This document shows positions 1 through 7,731 of a DNA stretch of 24,868 nucleotides, piece after piece. Position numbers and translations under genes: made by a program. This stretch comes from CAYRMV01 sp964425255. Lineage in GTDB: Bacteria; Bacteroidota; Bacteroidia; Flavobacteriales_D; Crocinitomicaceae. Position 1 is the stretch's first letter. Every line of letters starts with the position of its first letter. Below the pieces are notes generated by a model that saw only the letters and a list, made by a program, of their open reading frames with translations, had not been told where the DNA came from and did no database searches. The DNA lies in NCBI GenBank assembly GCA_964425255.1, contig CAYRMV010000038.1, positions 1-24,868 on the forward strand, given 5' to 3'.

Positions 1-20
1 AAACCCTCAAAATCAATCAA

Positions 21-704
21 ATGTTAATGTGTTCAATTTTTTGTCATGTAGTTAGAAAAACAAATTTATTTTTTTCATACATCGATTGGACGAAAGATAA
101 TTGGATCATTTTTAATGAGATTGGTGAATTTAAGAAAATTAAACCCAATGGCCAAAATATAGAAAACATCTCTGTACCATCATTAGTTGGTATAAGCGAT
201 TACATAAAATATAATCCCAATAACACTATACTACTAGCTTGTGACATCTCACATTCAAAAGTTTATATCTCTAACGAAGAAGGAGAATTTACTACCCCAC
301 TCCCTTTAAATACTTCTCATGCAGATTGGTATTCAAAAAATGAAATAATCTACTTCGAAAACAATGAAGGTTTTAAAATATACAATATCGATTCAGAGGA
401 GATCATCAGTTGGGGTGATTTTAACGCAATTAATATTCTGCAAAATGGTTTCTATGTATCAGAAAACAAAGTTTTTCTAGCAAATCTTGACGGATTTTAT
501 GAGTTAGGAGATACGTATACAACACTATTAGACAGCAATTATGAATCATTTCACGCTAAAAGTGTTCAACCATTAAATGAAAATCTCTTTTTATTACAAA
601 GAAATATTTATGACATCACAGATCCATGCAATCTAAAAATGTACAAATATGCTAGTATTTTCAATCGCTCAACGCAAACTGAAAAAATGATTCAAATACC
701 TTAG
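21..704 (+). CDS. Hypothetical propeller-like protein, possibly 5'-truncated
   Basis: A 227-residue reading frame with no family I recognise. It has regularly spaced short strands with aromatic and Asp/Asn turns (for example IDWTKDNWIIFNE, HADWYSKNEIIYFENNEG), which suggests repeated beta blades as in WD/Kelch-like propellers. There is no convincing signal peptide; the first 20 residues contain two Cys and a short hydrophobic patch. The frame stays open upstream of the ATG to the window edge, so the true start may lie outside and this may be the C-terminal part of a longer protein. It converges on nadK with 77 bases between the stop codons; I see no clear terminator there. That it is a gene is fairly likely; start and function are uncertain. 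Confidence 0.6.
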   Translation: MLMCSIFCHVVRKTNLFFSYIDWTKDNWIIFNEIGEFKKIKPNGQNIENISVPSLVGISDYIKYNPNNTILLACDISHSKVYISNEEGEFTTPLPLNTSHADWYSKNEIIYFENNEGFKIYNIDSEEIISWGDFNAINILQNGFYVSENKVFLANLDGFYELGDTYTTLLDSNYESFHAKSVQPLNENLFLLQRNIYDITDPCNLKMYKYASIFNRSTQTEKMIQIP

Positions 705-781
705 AGCCTGTTTGAATTTCAATCTAATATCCGAAAGTGTTATAAAACAGTTTAAAAAAAGAATAGAATCAAATTTAGGTT

Positions 782-1660
782 TCAGTTTCTCCGATCCAAG
801 CCCCACAACATTTTATTGCGGATTGTATTGAGGAAAGTCGTTTCTTCGAATTTCACCACGTTGATCATGTATTCTGCCTTACGTACGACCATGATTTCTC
901 CTTGACGGATACTTTTTGCAGTTGAATCTAAACTAATTAAGAATCTTCGCCCACGGCCTTCCACACTCAACTCGACAGGCATGTGATCGGGAACAACCAT
1001 CGGTCTGACATTGAGATTATGCGGTGCAATCGGTGTAAGAATGTGGACTTGGCAACCAGGTGTAATAATCGGCCCACCACAACTCAAGCTGTATGCCGTT
1101 GAACCCGTTGGAGTAGCTACAATCAAGCCATCTGCCCAATACGAATTCAGGTAATTTCCATCCAATTTCGCATGAACAGTAATCATGGAAGCATTGTCTT
1201 TTTTGTGGATCGTTACTTCGTTCAAAGCAAAATTATCTTCCCCAAACAAATCAGACTCTGACTCAACGCGCAACAATGATCGTTTTTGATGCGTAAAATT
1301 CCCGTTTTTCACCTCATCAAGTGCGTGATGAATTTGGTCTTTGCTGATGTTTGCCAAAAATCCAAGTCGACCTGTATTGACACCCAAAATAGGAACTCCG
1401 CTATCACGAACATACGTAACGGACTTGAGGAATGTCCCATCTCCTCCGATACTCAAAACGAGATCAATTCCCGATTGAAAATCCAGATGAGAGGAAAAGG
1501 AGTCACAAGTATTGTTACAGGCGATTTTCTTTTCAATATCGGCTTTGAGGTCTTTCTCAAGCACAACGTTCCAGTTAAATTCCTTCATGAGTTTCAAAAT
1601 CTCCTGAATGAATCCCGCATTTTGCTTGGTGACTTTTCTTCCATAAATGGCAACGCGCAT
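782..1660 (-). CDS. nadK: NAD kinase
   Basis: ATP- or polyphosphate-dependent NAD kinase, making NADP from NAD in the cytoplasm. The 292-residue product has the usual family length. Visible hallmarks are the GGDGT loop at residues 72-76 with the catalytic Asp74, the ALNEV segment near 145-149 (Asn-Glu that contacts NAD ribose), ADGLIVATPTGSTAYSLS at about 176-193, and the C-terminal beta-sandwich region. The ATG lies 3 bases after the stop codon of the CBS-domain gene, so the two are almost certainly co-transcribed. A paired CBS-domain protein suggests adenine-nucleotide sensing next to an adenine-nucleotide enzyme, but that link is inference. No truncation or odd residue was noticed. Confidence 0.96.
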   Translation of the reverse strand: MRVAIYGRKVTKQNAGFIQEILKLMKEFNWNVVLEKDLKADIEKKIACNNTCDSFSSHLDFQSGIDLVLSIGGDGTFLKSVTYVRDSGVPILGVNTGRLGFLANISKDQIHHALDEVKNGNFTHQKRSLLRVESESDLFGEDNFALNEVTIHKKDNASMITVHAKLDGNYLNSYWADGLIVATPTGSTAYSLSCGGPIITPGCQVHILTPIAPHNLNVRPMVVPDHMPVELSVEGRGRRFLISLDSTAKSIRQGEIMVVRKAEYMINVVKFEETTFLNTIRNKMLWGLDRRN

Positions 1661-1663
1661 GGC

Positions 1664-2326
1664 TTACATTTTTAGGTAATTAATCAAAGCATCGTAGCGC
1701 AACTGCAAATCATCTTGGAAATTGCTTTTTTGGAAAGAAGCTCGAATCACATAATCGTAACGTTCAAACGTTCTAATGATACGATCCAACTCAATTTGGT
1801 TGATTTTCAGTGTGATTTCCAATTTGGTTGAGTTCGGCGACGACATGATATATGAACTTAAAATCCGTGCATTGTTGCTTTCCACAATTTGAGCAATTTG
1901 TGCCAAAGAATAATCGCGTTCATTCACTTCCAACACCAAAATTCCTCCGCTTTCTTTGATACTTCCCGTATTGGCAATCAAGGTAACCAATTGGTGAATA
2001 CTTGTACAACCCAAATAAGTCTCATCTTCATCCAAAATCGGGATGACAGAAATTTTGTGCTCCGAAACACGAAACAATACTTCGTAAATGTGCGCACTTG
2101 CTTTGACGTACGGTCTTGGTAAATGATCAAACAAACGATCCAAGGTTTCGTCCAAATCCATTTTATCCAAGACATCCGCTTCGGAAACGACTCCCACAAA
2201 ATTGCCGTTTTTTAGAACAGGCAAATGCGAAACTTTGAATTCATCCATCCAACGTAGTGCTATCTCTCCGGTATCCGTATGTTTCAACGGCGGGATTTCA
2301 TCTGAAATTATATCTCGTGCAATCAT
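1664..2326 (-). CDS. CBS-domain protein with C-terminal ACT-like region
   Basis: A 220-residue soluble protein. Residues 1-58 and about 72-125 form a tandem CBS (Bateman) pair; each shows the typical hydrophobic-strand/turn pattern (VSHLPVLKNGNFVGVVSEADV; ISVIPILDEDETYLG). Residues about 127-200 read as a beta-alpha-beta-beta-alpha-beta module resembling an ACT domain (ILVLEVNERDYSLAQIAQIVESN, then two strands). CBS pairs usually bind AMP, ATP or SAM, and ACT domains bind small ligands, so this is probably a regulatory sensor rather than an enzyme. It is the first gene of a two-gene unit with nadK (3-base gap). CBS genes beside nadK are common in Bacteroidota, from memory. A near-consensus minus-strand promoter element (TATTTTGG) lies at 2334-2341. 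Confidence 0.88.
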   Translation of the reverse strand: MIARDIISDEIPPLKHTDTGEIALRWMDEFKVSHLPVLKNGNFVGVVSEADVLDKMDLDETLDRLFDHLPRPYVKASAHIYEVLFRVSEHKISVIPILDEDETYLGCTSIHQLVTLIANTGSIKESGGILVLEVNERDYSLAQIAQIVESNNARILSSYIMSSPNSTKLEITLKINQIELDRIIRTFERYDYVIRASFQKSNFQDDLQLRYDALINYLKM

Positions 2327-2416
2327 TCTTCTGCCAAAATACGAAATAAGTTTAAACCCATAAAATCCATTCGAATTTTTGATTGAATATTCTACCGAAT
2401 TAGGAGAAAAATCGGG

Positions 2417-3289
2417 CTAGAATTGATACAAAATACCGAAACGCAAAGCGAGTGAACTAAATTCGGTGGTTGGTTCTTTAACCGTCAATCCGCTGAATTG
2501 GTGCTTCATACCAAAACTTTTGCTTAAAGCCAATTCCAAGGAAATGGCTTTTTTGTTCCGCATGAAAAAACTAACTCCTTGTCCTATGGTCAACTGCAAT
2601 GAACTCAAACTTGTTTTAGTATCAATTTCCTTTGGATACGTATATCCTCCAACAAAGAAATTGGTATCTCTGACTTGGTATTTTTGATCAAACTTTACCT
2701 GTTGGTAATGCAATTCTACAGGCAAGTAAAAAGCCGTGTTTTTTCCTTCCGCTTGGTAATGATAGGTGTAGCGAGCTCCAATGGAATAATGGCTGTAATC
2801 ACCCGATGTTAAACTGAAATCCGTAAACAAACCAGCAAAGTGCTGTGTACCAAAGTGTCGTCCTGCACTTAATTTTAAATTGGTAGAAAGACCCAAATAA
2901 GCATCGGTGGAAAAATAATAGTCGTCTTCCGTGAGTTTTTCGTTCAAAATAAACTGGCTGGCGTGAATGCCAACAGCAAACCCAAAAGCATCTGCTTTGC
3001 GCTCATGAATTACTTTGGGTTTCTTGACTTTTTTCTCAAAGACTACATTTTCTTTGAAAGAATCATAATCTGCTCGACCAAAAGAGTAATTTCGATCAAA
3101 CAAATCTTTAAAGACGATTCCCCCGGTTGATTCATCAAAAGACAAAATATCACCTTTCAGGATTCGACCATCTTTGAGGTAAATTACATCTAGAACTTGG
3201 GTTTTGGTGCTATCCGTTTGCCCAAAAGAAAAAAATGTACACAAACACGTGAAGAAAAGCATCAAGCTGATTCGAGTGAATTTTCGCAT
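2417..3289 (-). CDS. Exported outer-membrane beta-barrel-like protein
   Basis: A 290-residue product with a clear signal peptide (MRKFTRISLMLFFTCLCTFFSFGQ, type I cleavage likely after Gln24). Residues about 33-75 (VIYLKDGRILKGDILSFD...) resemble a small SH3-like strand module often seen at the start of Bacteroidota secreted proteins. The remainder, from about 100, alternates polar and hydrophobic residues as in transmembrane beta strands, and the protein ends in Phe (FGILYQF), the usual C-terminal signal for outer-membrane insertion. I cannot assign a specific family. It lies 90 bases upstream of the CBS/nadK unit on the same strand, so read-through is possible. Ligand and function are unknown. 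Confidence 0.82.
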   Translation of the reverse strand: MRKFTRISLMLFFTCLCTFFSFGQTDSTKTQVLDVIYLKDGRILKGDILSFDESTGGIVFKDLFDRNYSFGRADYDSFKENVVFEKKVKKPKVIHERKADAFGFAVGIHASQFILNEKLTEDDYYFSTDAYLGLSTNLKLSAGRHFGTQHFAGLFTDFSLTSGDYSHYSIGARYTYHYQAEGKNTAFYLPVELHYQQVKFDQKYQVRDTNFFVGGYTYPKEIDTKTSLSSLQLTIGQGVSFFMRNKKAISLELALSKSFGMKHQFSGLTVKEPTTEFSSLALRFGILYQF

Positions 3290-3342
3290 GGTTTCAAATT
3301 TGGAGCTTAGTTAAACTATTATTCCTTAAAATCAAGTGTGCG

Positions 3343-4626
3343 CTATTTACGACCTATATGGTTGTTAATTACTTGATTTATGAATTTCATTGTTTGATTA
3401 CTCACCCCTGAATTTTTTGCAAACGATTGCCAATTAATTAACGTTTCAGAAACCTGATCGAGTATTTCTTTCGCAGACTCTATTTGAAAATACGATGCTA
3501 ATTTCAACAAATCTGATTTCGAAATCTCTTTTGAAACTCGACCTACAGACATACTTTGAAATCCGTTCATACCTTGTGAAAAAGTTAAATCATACGCAGG
3601 AGCAAATTTCCATGTTCCACCTGCGTCCATCAAAAAAGAGAAATTCTTCGTGTGATCATCCTGATTGCAAGCAAATACATTAAAAACAGCCAATCTAAAG
3701 ATCTTTTCTTGAACTTTTTTTGTTTTTTCTAATCGAAAAGCAGCATCCATTAAATGACCATAATCTAAATTACTCATTCGAAAATCATCATGTAATAATC
3801 CAGCAAGTGAATGAAGATGAATCTTTTGATTTCCGATTCGATCAAAACGTTTTGTTGCAAAATGGTGCTCGTTATTTTTATCCTTTAACAAAATAGAATC
3901 ACTTATTTCAATCCCACAAGCCTTTGCCATTTGATAGTAAGCATATTCAACATGTGCAGCATCAACCAAATCCGAATTGCTTCTAAATTTGACAATCCAT
4001 GGTTCATAACCATTTTGAAAATGATTTGGTGAAAATGAAATCAAATTTGAACTGGGATTATACCCAATTGTTAATTTGGGTCTCGCTCCACCAGAGGTCC
4101 CACCAAGTCGATAAAAATCTCCAAGTAAATCGGTATCTTCTCCCGACAATAATTGTTTCGATGCCTGATTAAATTCTTCCAGATCTTGAGCAATAATTTC
4201 TGAATTCAATTTATCCAAAACAGGCTCGTATTCCAATGCGCCAGATCCATTTTCACCCACATACATGAGTCGGTGTAAAAGATTAAAGTCCGTACTAGCA
4301 ATCCTATTAGAACGAACAAAACGATCAACCAATAATTTCCCCCATCCATCGGGTAAAGAATCTGAAAACAGACCGCTTAACCCTTCAAACGGACTTGCAG
4401 GAAGTACTTGAATTTCAGAAGTATGAAGCATTTTAAAAGGAGACAGCAGTAGTTGATTGGATTCAAAAGCTTCGAACATTGACAAATAAGAGTCCGACAA
4501 CTTAAAAAAAAATTGGTTTTGATGGCATTGAATATCTCCAACTAGAATCCGTTTCCCTTCTAAATTTAACCAAACTTGAATTTTTTCGATTGATTGAGCG
4601 GTTTTATGAATGGTATTTATTCTCAT
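3343..4626 (-). CDS. hipA: HipA-type serine/threonine kinase toxin
   Basis: A full-length HipA kinase (427 residues; E. coli HipA is about 440). The N-terminal HipA-couple region covers about residues 15-115. The kinase core shows the Gly/Ser-rich loop GGTSGGARPKL at 175-185 (Ser178 is a candidate for inhibitory autophosphorylation), Lys213 in PWIVKFRS, TKRFDR near 258-263, the catalytic loop QDDHTKN at 322-328, and the metal-binding APAYDL at 342-347. All expected catalytic residues are present, so it looks active. Family members phosphorylate proteins such as aminoacyl-tRNA synthetases (GltX in E. coli); the target here cannot be read from sequence. The ATG overlaps the hipB stop codon by four bases (ATGA), implying translational coupling. 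It is one polypeptide, unlike the split HipBST arrangement. Confidence 0.93.
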   Translation of the reverse strand: MRINTIHKTAQSIEKIQVWLNLEGKRILVGDIQCHQNQFFFKLSDSYLSMFEAFESNQLLLSPFKMLHTSEIQVLPASPFEGLSGLFSDSLPDGWGKLLVDRFVRSNRIASTDFNLLHRLMYVGENGSGALEYEPVLDKLNSEIIAQDLEEFNQASKQLLSGEDTDLLGDFYRLGGTSGGARPKLTIGYNPSSNLISFSPNHFQNGYEPWIVKFRSNSDLVDAAHVEYAYYQMAKACGIEISDSILLKDKNNEHHFATKRFDRIGNQKIHLHSLAGLLHDDFRMSNLDYGHLMDAAFRLEKTKKVQEKIFRLAVFNVFACNQDDHTKNFSFLMDAGGTWKFAPAYDLTFSQGMNGFQSMSVGRVSKEISKSDLLKLASYFQIESAKEILDQVSETLINWQSFAKNSGVSNQTMKFINQVINNHIGRK

Positions 4627-4907
4627 AATCGAAACTTTTTCTCCACTTCCTTCGGAATTCCTTTTCTTTGATGAAATAATTGATCAAAATCTTCCAACGT
4701 TCCTAACAAATGAGCAATTTTTAAAAGCGAAACCAACGAAATCTCACCCGTTTGTTCAAACCGCTTTAAACTTCCCAATGACACTGCTGCTCGTTCTGCC
4801 AGATCTGCTTGGGTGTAGCCTTTTGATTTCCGTGTTTTCTTAACGCGATCAGCTAATTCTAGCATCACATCCACAGGTTGTTTATCGATTGAAAACAATC
4901 TCATCAC
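4623..4907 (-). CDS. hipB: HipB-like helix-turn-helix antitoxin
   Basis: A 94-residue XRE-family DNA-binding protein directly upstream of hipA. The helix-turn-helix occupies about residues 18-73 (RKSKGYTQADLAERAAVSLGSLKRFEQTGEIS), with the usual Gln/Asp recognition pattern. In characterised hipBA systems HipB binds operators upstream of its own gene and holds HipA inactive; the same is inferred here. The start codon chosen is the first Met of MMRLF, with the second Met (4904) also possible. Three GCTAAAA repeats and a near-perfect palindrome lie in the 60 bases upstream, which fits autoregulation. The C-terminal tail (KGIPKEVEKKFRL) is short and basic. Confidence 0.9.
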   Translation of the reverse strand: MMRLFSIDKQPVDVMLELADRVKKTRKSKGYTQADLAERAAVSLGSLKRFEQTGEISLVSLLKIAHLLGTLEDFDQLFHQRKGIPKEVEKKFRL

Positions 4908-4920
4908 GACTCATATTTTG

Positions 4921-4967
4921 GCTAAAATACGAAAAAATAGCTAAAATAGCGCATATATGTGCTAAAA
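4921..4967 (-). promoter_or_regulatory. Candidate hipBA operator repeats
   Basis: The gap between hipB and the rfbB stop codon holds three copies of GCTAAAA on the plus strand (at 4921, 4940 and 4961, 19 and 21 bases apart). The middle one belongs to a perfect short inverted repeat GCTAAAATAGC (4940-4950). It runs into TAGCGCATATATGTGCTA (4947-4964), an 18-base palindrome with one mismatched pair. About two helical turns between repeats would place bound dimers on one DNA face. This fits binding sites for HipB; the assignment is inference. Confidence 0.45.
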
Positions 4968-4968
4968 A

Positions 4969-6018
4969 TTAACGTCCGCTGTACATATTATCGTAGTATT
5001 TCTGATAGTCGCCCGAGGTAACTTTTTGAATCCAATCGGTATTTTCGAGGTACCAATCGACGGTTTTTTGTAGCCCTTCTTCAAAAGTGATCGATGGTTT
5101 CCAACCTAATTCGCGTTCCAATTTAGAAGCATCGATGGCGTAACGTTGATCATGTCCAGCTCGGTCGGTAACAAATTGAATCAATTGTTCACTTGATCCT
5201 GCCTCACGACCTAATTTCACGTCCATAATGCGGCACAAATAACGAACCAAGTCAATGTTTTTCCATTCGTTTAATCCTCCTACATTGTAAGATTCGCCCA
5301 ATTTCCCTTTGTGAAAAATAACATCGATTGCCGAAGCATGATCTTCTACCCACAACCAATCACGGATATTGTCCCCTTTTCCATAAACAGGCAAAGGTTT
5401 GTTGTTTTGGATGTTGTGAATCATCAACGGAATGAGTTTTTCCGGAAAATGGTGTGAACCGTAATTGTTGGAACAATTCGACATTTTAATTGGCAAATGG
5501 TAGGTATGAAAAAATGCCCGAACAAAATGATCCGAACTTGCTTTCGAAGCCGAATACGGACTTCTTGGGTCATACGACGTGGTTTCCGTAAAAAAACCAG
5601 TTTCTCCCAGCGAACCAAAGACCTCATCGGTAGAAACGTGATGAAAAACATGATTTTCTTCTTTCCCCCAAGCAAGTCGAGCGGCGTTCAATAAATTCAA
5701 CGTTCCGATTACATTCGTCATCGCAAATTCCAAGGGGCCTTCAATCGAACGATCTACGTGCGACTCAGCAGCTAGGTGAATAACATCCGAAATTTGATAT
5801 TCAGAGAAAATTTGTTCAATGTGTTCCAGATCACAAATATCTGCTTTTACAAACGTATAATTAGTTGCATTTTCCACGTCTTTCAGATTTTCCAGATTTC
5901 CTGCGTAAGTCAGTTTATCCAAATTGATAATTTGATATTCAGGATAGCGATTCACCAAACGGCGAACCACGTGAGAACCAATAAATCCGGCACCTCCGGT
6001 CACTAAAATTCGCTTCAT
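4969..6018 (-). CDS. rfbB: dTDP-glucose 4,6-dehydratase
   Basis: Extended short-chain dehydrogenase of 349 residues that converts dTDP-glucose to dTDP-4-keto-6-deoxyglucose in the cytoplasm, the second step toward dTDP-rhamnose and related sugars. It shows the NAD-binding TGGAGFIGSH at 7-16, the family signature NLDKLTYAGNLENL near 32-45, the active-site STDEVFG (Thr130, Asp131, Glu132) and the Tyr155-x3-Lys159 pair in YSASKAS. The length is normal. It is the last gene of a three-gene operon, 4 bases after the acetyltransferase stop. The partner genes for rhamnose (rfbA, rfbC, rfbD) are not in the window, so the end product cannot be fixed. Confidence 0.95.
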   Translation of the reverse strand: MKRILVTGGAGFIGSHVVRRLVNRYPEYQIINLDKLTYAGNLENLKDVENATNYTFVKADICDLEHIEQIFSEYQISDVIHLAAESHVDRSIEGPLEFAMTNVIGTLNLLNAARLAWGKEENHVFHHVSTDEVFGSLGETGFFTETTSYDPRSPYSASKASSDHFVRAFFHTYHLPIKMSNCSNNYGSHHFPEKLIPLMIHNIQNNKPLPVYGKGDNIRDWLWVEDHASAIDVIFHKGKLGESYNVGGLNEWKNIDLVRYLCRIMDVKLGREAGSSEQLIQFVTDRAGHDQRYAIDASKLERELGWKPSITFEEGLQKTVDWYLENTDWIQKVTSGDYQKYYDNMYSGR

Positions 6019-6022
6019 TTTG

Positions 6023-6598
6023 TTAGATTTTGCTAACGATTCCGTTTTTCAATTCGTATTTTTGATTGCTTTCAGGGCAAAGTGCTGTTCCATTTTCGTC
6101 AAATTCTAAGCGATGTCCGTATTCACTCATCCACCCCATTTGTCGCGCTGGATTTCCCACCACCAAAGCATAAGCTGGAACGTTTTTTGTCACCACAGCA
6201 CCTGCGCCAATAAACGCAAATTCACCGATGTCATGTCCACACACAATCGTTGCATTCGCACCAATCGATGCTCCTTTTTTCACCGTTGTACGTGCATATT
6301 CTCCTCGGCGATTTACTGCACTTCTCGGATTAATGACGTTCGTAAAAACCATCGATGGTCCTAAAAACACATCGTCTTCACAAATTACTCCTGTATAAAT
6401 GGAAACGTTGTTTTGGACTTTGACATTTTTCCCTAAAATTACGTCAGGAGAAATCACCACATTTTGACCAATGTTGCAGTTTTCACCTAAGGTACAATTG
6501 GGCATGATGTGCGAAAAATGCCAAATTTTTGTTCCAGCTCCAATGTTACAACCTTCATCAACAACAGCTGTTTCGTGAGCAAAATAGTTCTTTTCCAT
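6023..6598 (-). CDS. Hexapeptide-repeat N-acetyltransferase (WbpD/WlbB-like)
   Basis: A 191-residue left-handed beta-helix acetyltransferase. Imperfect hexapeptide repeats ([LIV]GxxxxI pattern) run from about residue 14 to 150 (VDEGCNIGAGTKIWHFSHI, NIGQNVVISP, VFLGPSMVFTN, ASIGANATIVCG, AFIGAGAVVTK), ending in VVGNPARQMGWM. The IWHFSHI segment matches the class that acetylates the 3-amino group of UDP-2-acetamido-3-amino-2,3-dideoxy-glucuronate or related sugars using acetyl-CoA (WbpD, WlbB). The exact substrate is not determined by sequence. A C-terminal tail with one CPESNQKYEL stretch resembles the zinc-ribbon-like end seen in some members, but only one Cys is left. It overlaps the upstream gene by one base (TAATG), so translation is coupled. 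Confidence 0.88.
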   Translation of the reverse strand: MEKNYFAHETAVVDEGCNIGAGTKIWHFSHIMPNCTLGENCNIGQNVVISPDVILGKNVKVQNNVSIYTGVICEDDVFLGPSMVFTNVINPRSAVNRRGEYARTTVKKGASIGANATIVCGHDIGEFAFIGAGAVVTKNVPAYALVVGNPARQMGWMSEYGHRLEFDENGTALCPESNQKYELKNGIVSKI

Positions 6599-7593
6599 TA
6601 TTTTACAATGTATTTTTCGAAATCGTTGTGTTCTTTTTGATTCAATTCTTCAGAAGTCAAAGTCAGAAAATAATCATAGGTTCTACGCAAACCTTCTGCC
6701 CGATCCACTTTGGGTTCCCAACCGAGAATTTCTCTCGCTTTTGTGATATCAGGTTGACGTTGTTTCGGATCATTAACTGGCAAATCATGGTAGACCACTT
6801 TTTGCGTTGTATTGGTCAGTTTGATGATTTCTTCAGCAAAATCTTTGATCGTAATTTCATCTGGATTTCCAACATTTACGGGCAAAGCATAGTCCGACAA
6901 CAACAAACGATAAATTCCTTCCACTAAGTCATCGACATAACAAAAAGAACGTGTTTGCGATCCATCTCCAAAAATGGTCAAATCTTCACCGCGCAATGCC
7001 TGCCCGATAAATGCAGGCAATACTCGACCGTCATTCAATCGCATGCGAGGACCATACGTGTTGAAAATACGAACGATTCGCGTTTCCAAACCGTGATAGG
7101 TATGATAGGCCATCGTCATCGCTTCTTGAAAGCGTTTTGCTTCGTCATAAACCCCACGTGGACCAACTGGATTGACATTTCCCCAATATTCTTCCGTTTG
7201 CGGATGAACAGTAGGATCACCATAAACCTCGGAGGTAGAAGCAATCAATACGCGTGCATTTTTTGCTTTTGCTAATCCCAAACAATTGTGAATTCCCAAC
7301 GAACCTACTTTCAAGGTTTGAATCGGAATTTTCAAGTAATCAATAGGACTAGCAGGCGAAGCGAAATGTAAGATATAATCCAGTTTTCCAGGAACATGAA
7401 TGAATTTACTCACATCGTGGTTGTAAAATTCAAAATTCTCCAGTGGAAATAAATGTTCAATATTCTTCAGGCGACCGGTAATCAAATTGTCCATACCAAT
7501 CACATGGTATCCCTCTTTGATAAACCGATCACACAAATGCGACCCCAAAAACCCGGCCGCACCGGTTATTAAAATGCGTTTTTTATCTTCCAT
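6598..7593 (-). CDS. UDP-glucuronate decarboxylase-type SDR (UDP-xylose synthase)
   Basis: Extended short-chain dehydrogenase of 331 residues. It has the NAD-binding TGAAGFLGSHL at 10-20, active-site Thr120-Ser121-Glu122 in ASTSEVYGDP, Tyr149-x3-Lys153 in YDEAKR, the NTYGPRMRLNDGRVLP segment and the RSFCYVDDLVEG segment. This set is characteristic of UDP-glucuronate decarboxylases (Uxs), which make UDP-xylose from UDP-glucuronate in the cytoplasm. Closely related epimerases share parts of it, so the reaction is likely rather than certain. It is the first gene of the operon, with the acetyltransferase overlapping its stop codon by a base. A near-consensus minus-strand promoter element (TACCTTTA, 7604-7611) lies just upstream of the ATG, leaving a very short leader. 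Confidence 0.88.
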   Translation of the reverse strand: MEDKKRILITGAAGFLGSHLCDRFIKEGYHVIGMDNLITGRLKNIEHLFPLENFEFYNHDVSKFIHVPGKLDYILHFASPASPIDYLKIPIQTLKVGSLGIHNCLGLAKAKNARVLIASTSEVYGDPTVHPQTEEYWGNVNPVGPRGVYDEAKRFQEAMTMAYHTYHGLETRIVRIFNTYGPRMRLNDGRVLPAFIGQALRGEDLTIFGDGSQTRSFCYVDDLVEGIYRLLLSDYALPVNVGNPDEITIKDFAEEIIKLTNTTQKVVYHDLPVNDPKQRQPDITKAREILGWEPKVDRAEGLRRTYDYFLTLTSEELNQKEHNDFEKYIVK

Positions 7594-7675
7594 AATTGCG
7601 AGGTAAAGGTAAGGAATTTATTGAAAAAACCAGGCTGCCAGTTGCGGAATAAATGAACTACAAGAATAATAATTG

Positions 7676-7695
7676 TTTGATTTTCAAAAATCAAA
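7676..7695. promoter_or_regulatory. 20-base perfect palindrome upstream of two-component operon
   Basis: TTTGATTTTCAAAAATCAAA is a perfect inverted repeat with 9-base arms around a central CA. It ends 9 bases before the -7-like box at 7705 and so overlaps the region where sigma and an activator or repressor would bind. It is a candidate operator for the adjacent LytTR-type regulator or for another dimeric factor. LytTR proteins more often use direct repeats, so the identity of the binder is open. Confidence 0.4.
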
Positions 7696-7704
7696 GGAAA
7701 AATT

Positions 7705-7712
7705 TATATTTG
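7705..7712 (+). promoter_or_regulatory. Bacteroidota -7 element for the two-component operon
   Basis: TATATTTG matches the Bacteroidota TAnnTTTG consensus exactly. It ends 19 bases before the ATG of the histidine kinase gene, leaving a short leader. A TTTG at 7676-7679 is 25 bases upstream, wider than the usual 19-21, so the -33 element is weak or replaced by an activator site. Confidence 0.42.
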
Positions 7713-7731
7713 ACATGGAAAATCACTTACT

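Noticed and set aside
705..781. Terminator between the first gene and nadK
   Set aside because: Only A/T-rich sequence with short, weak self-complementarity; no stem worth calling.
1286..1675. Open frame opposite nadK (129 codons)
   Set aside because: It is antisense to a strongly conserved enzyme gene, and its product shows no domain. The same applies to long shadow frames opposite or inside rfbB, the acetyltransferase, uxs-type gene, pdxJ, yedI and the permease.
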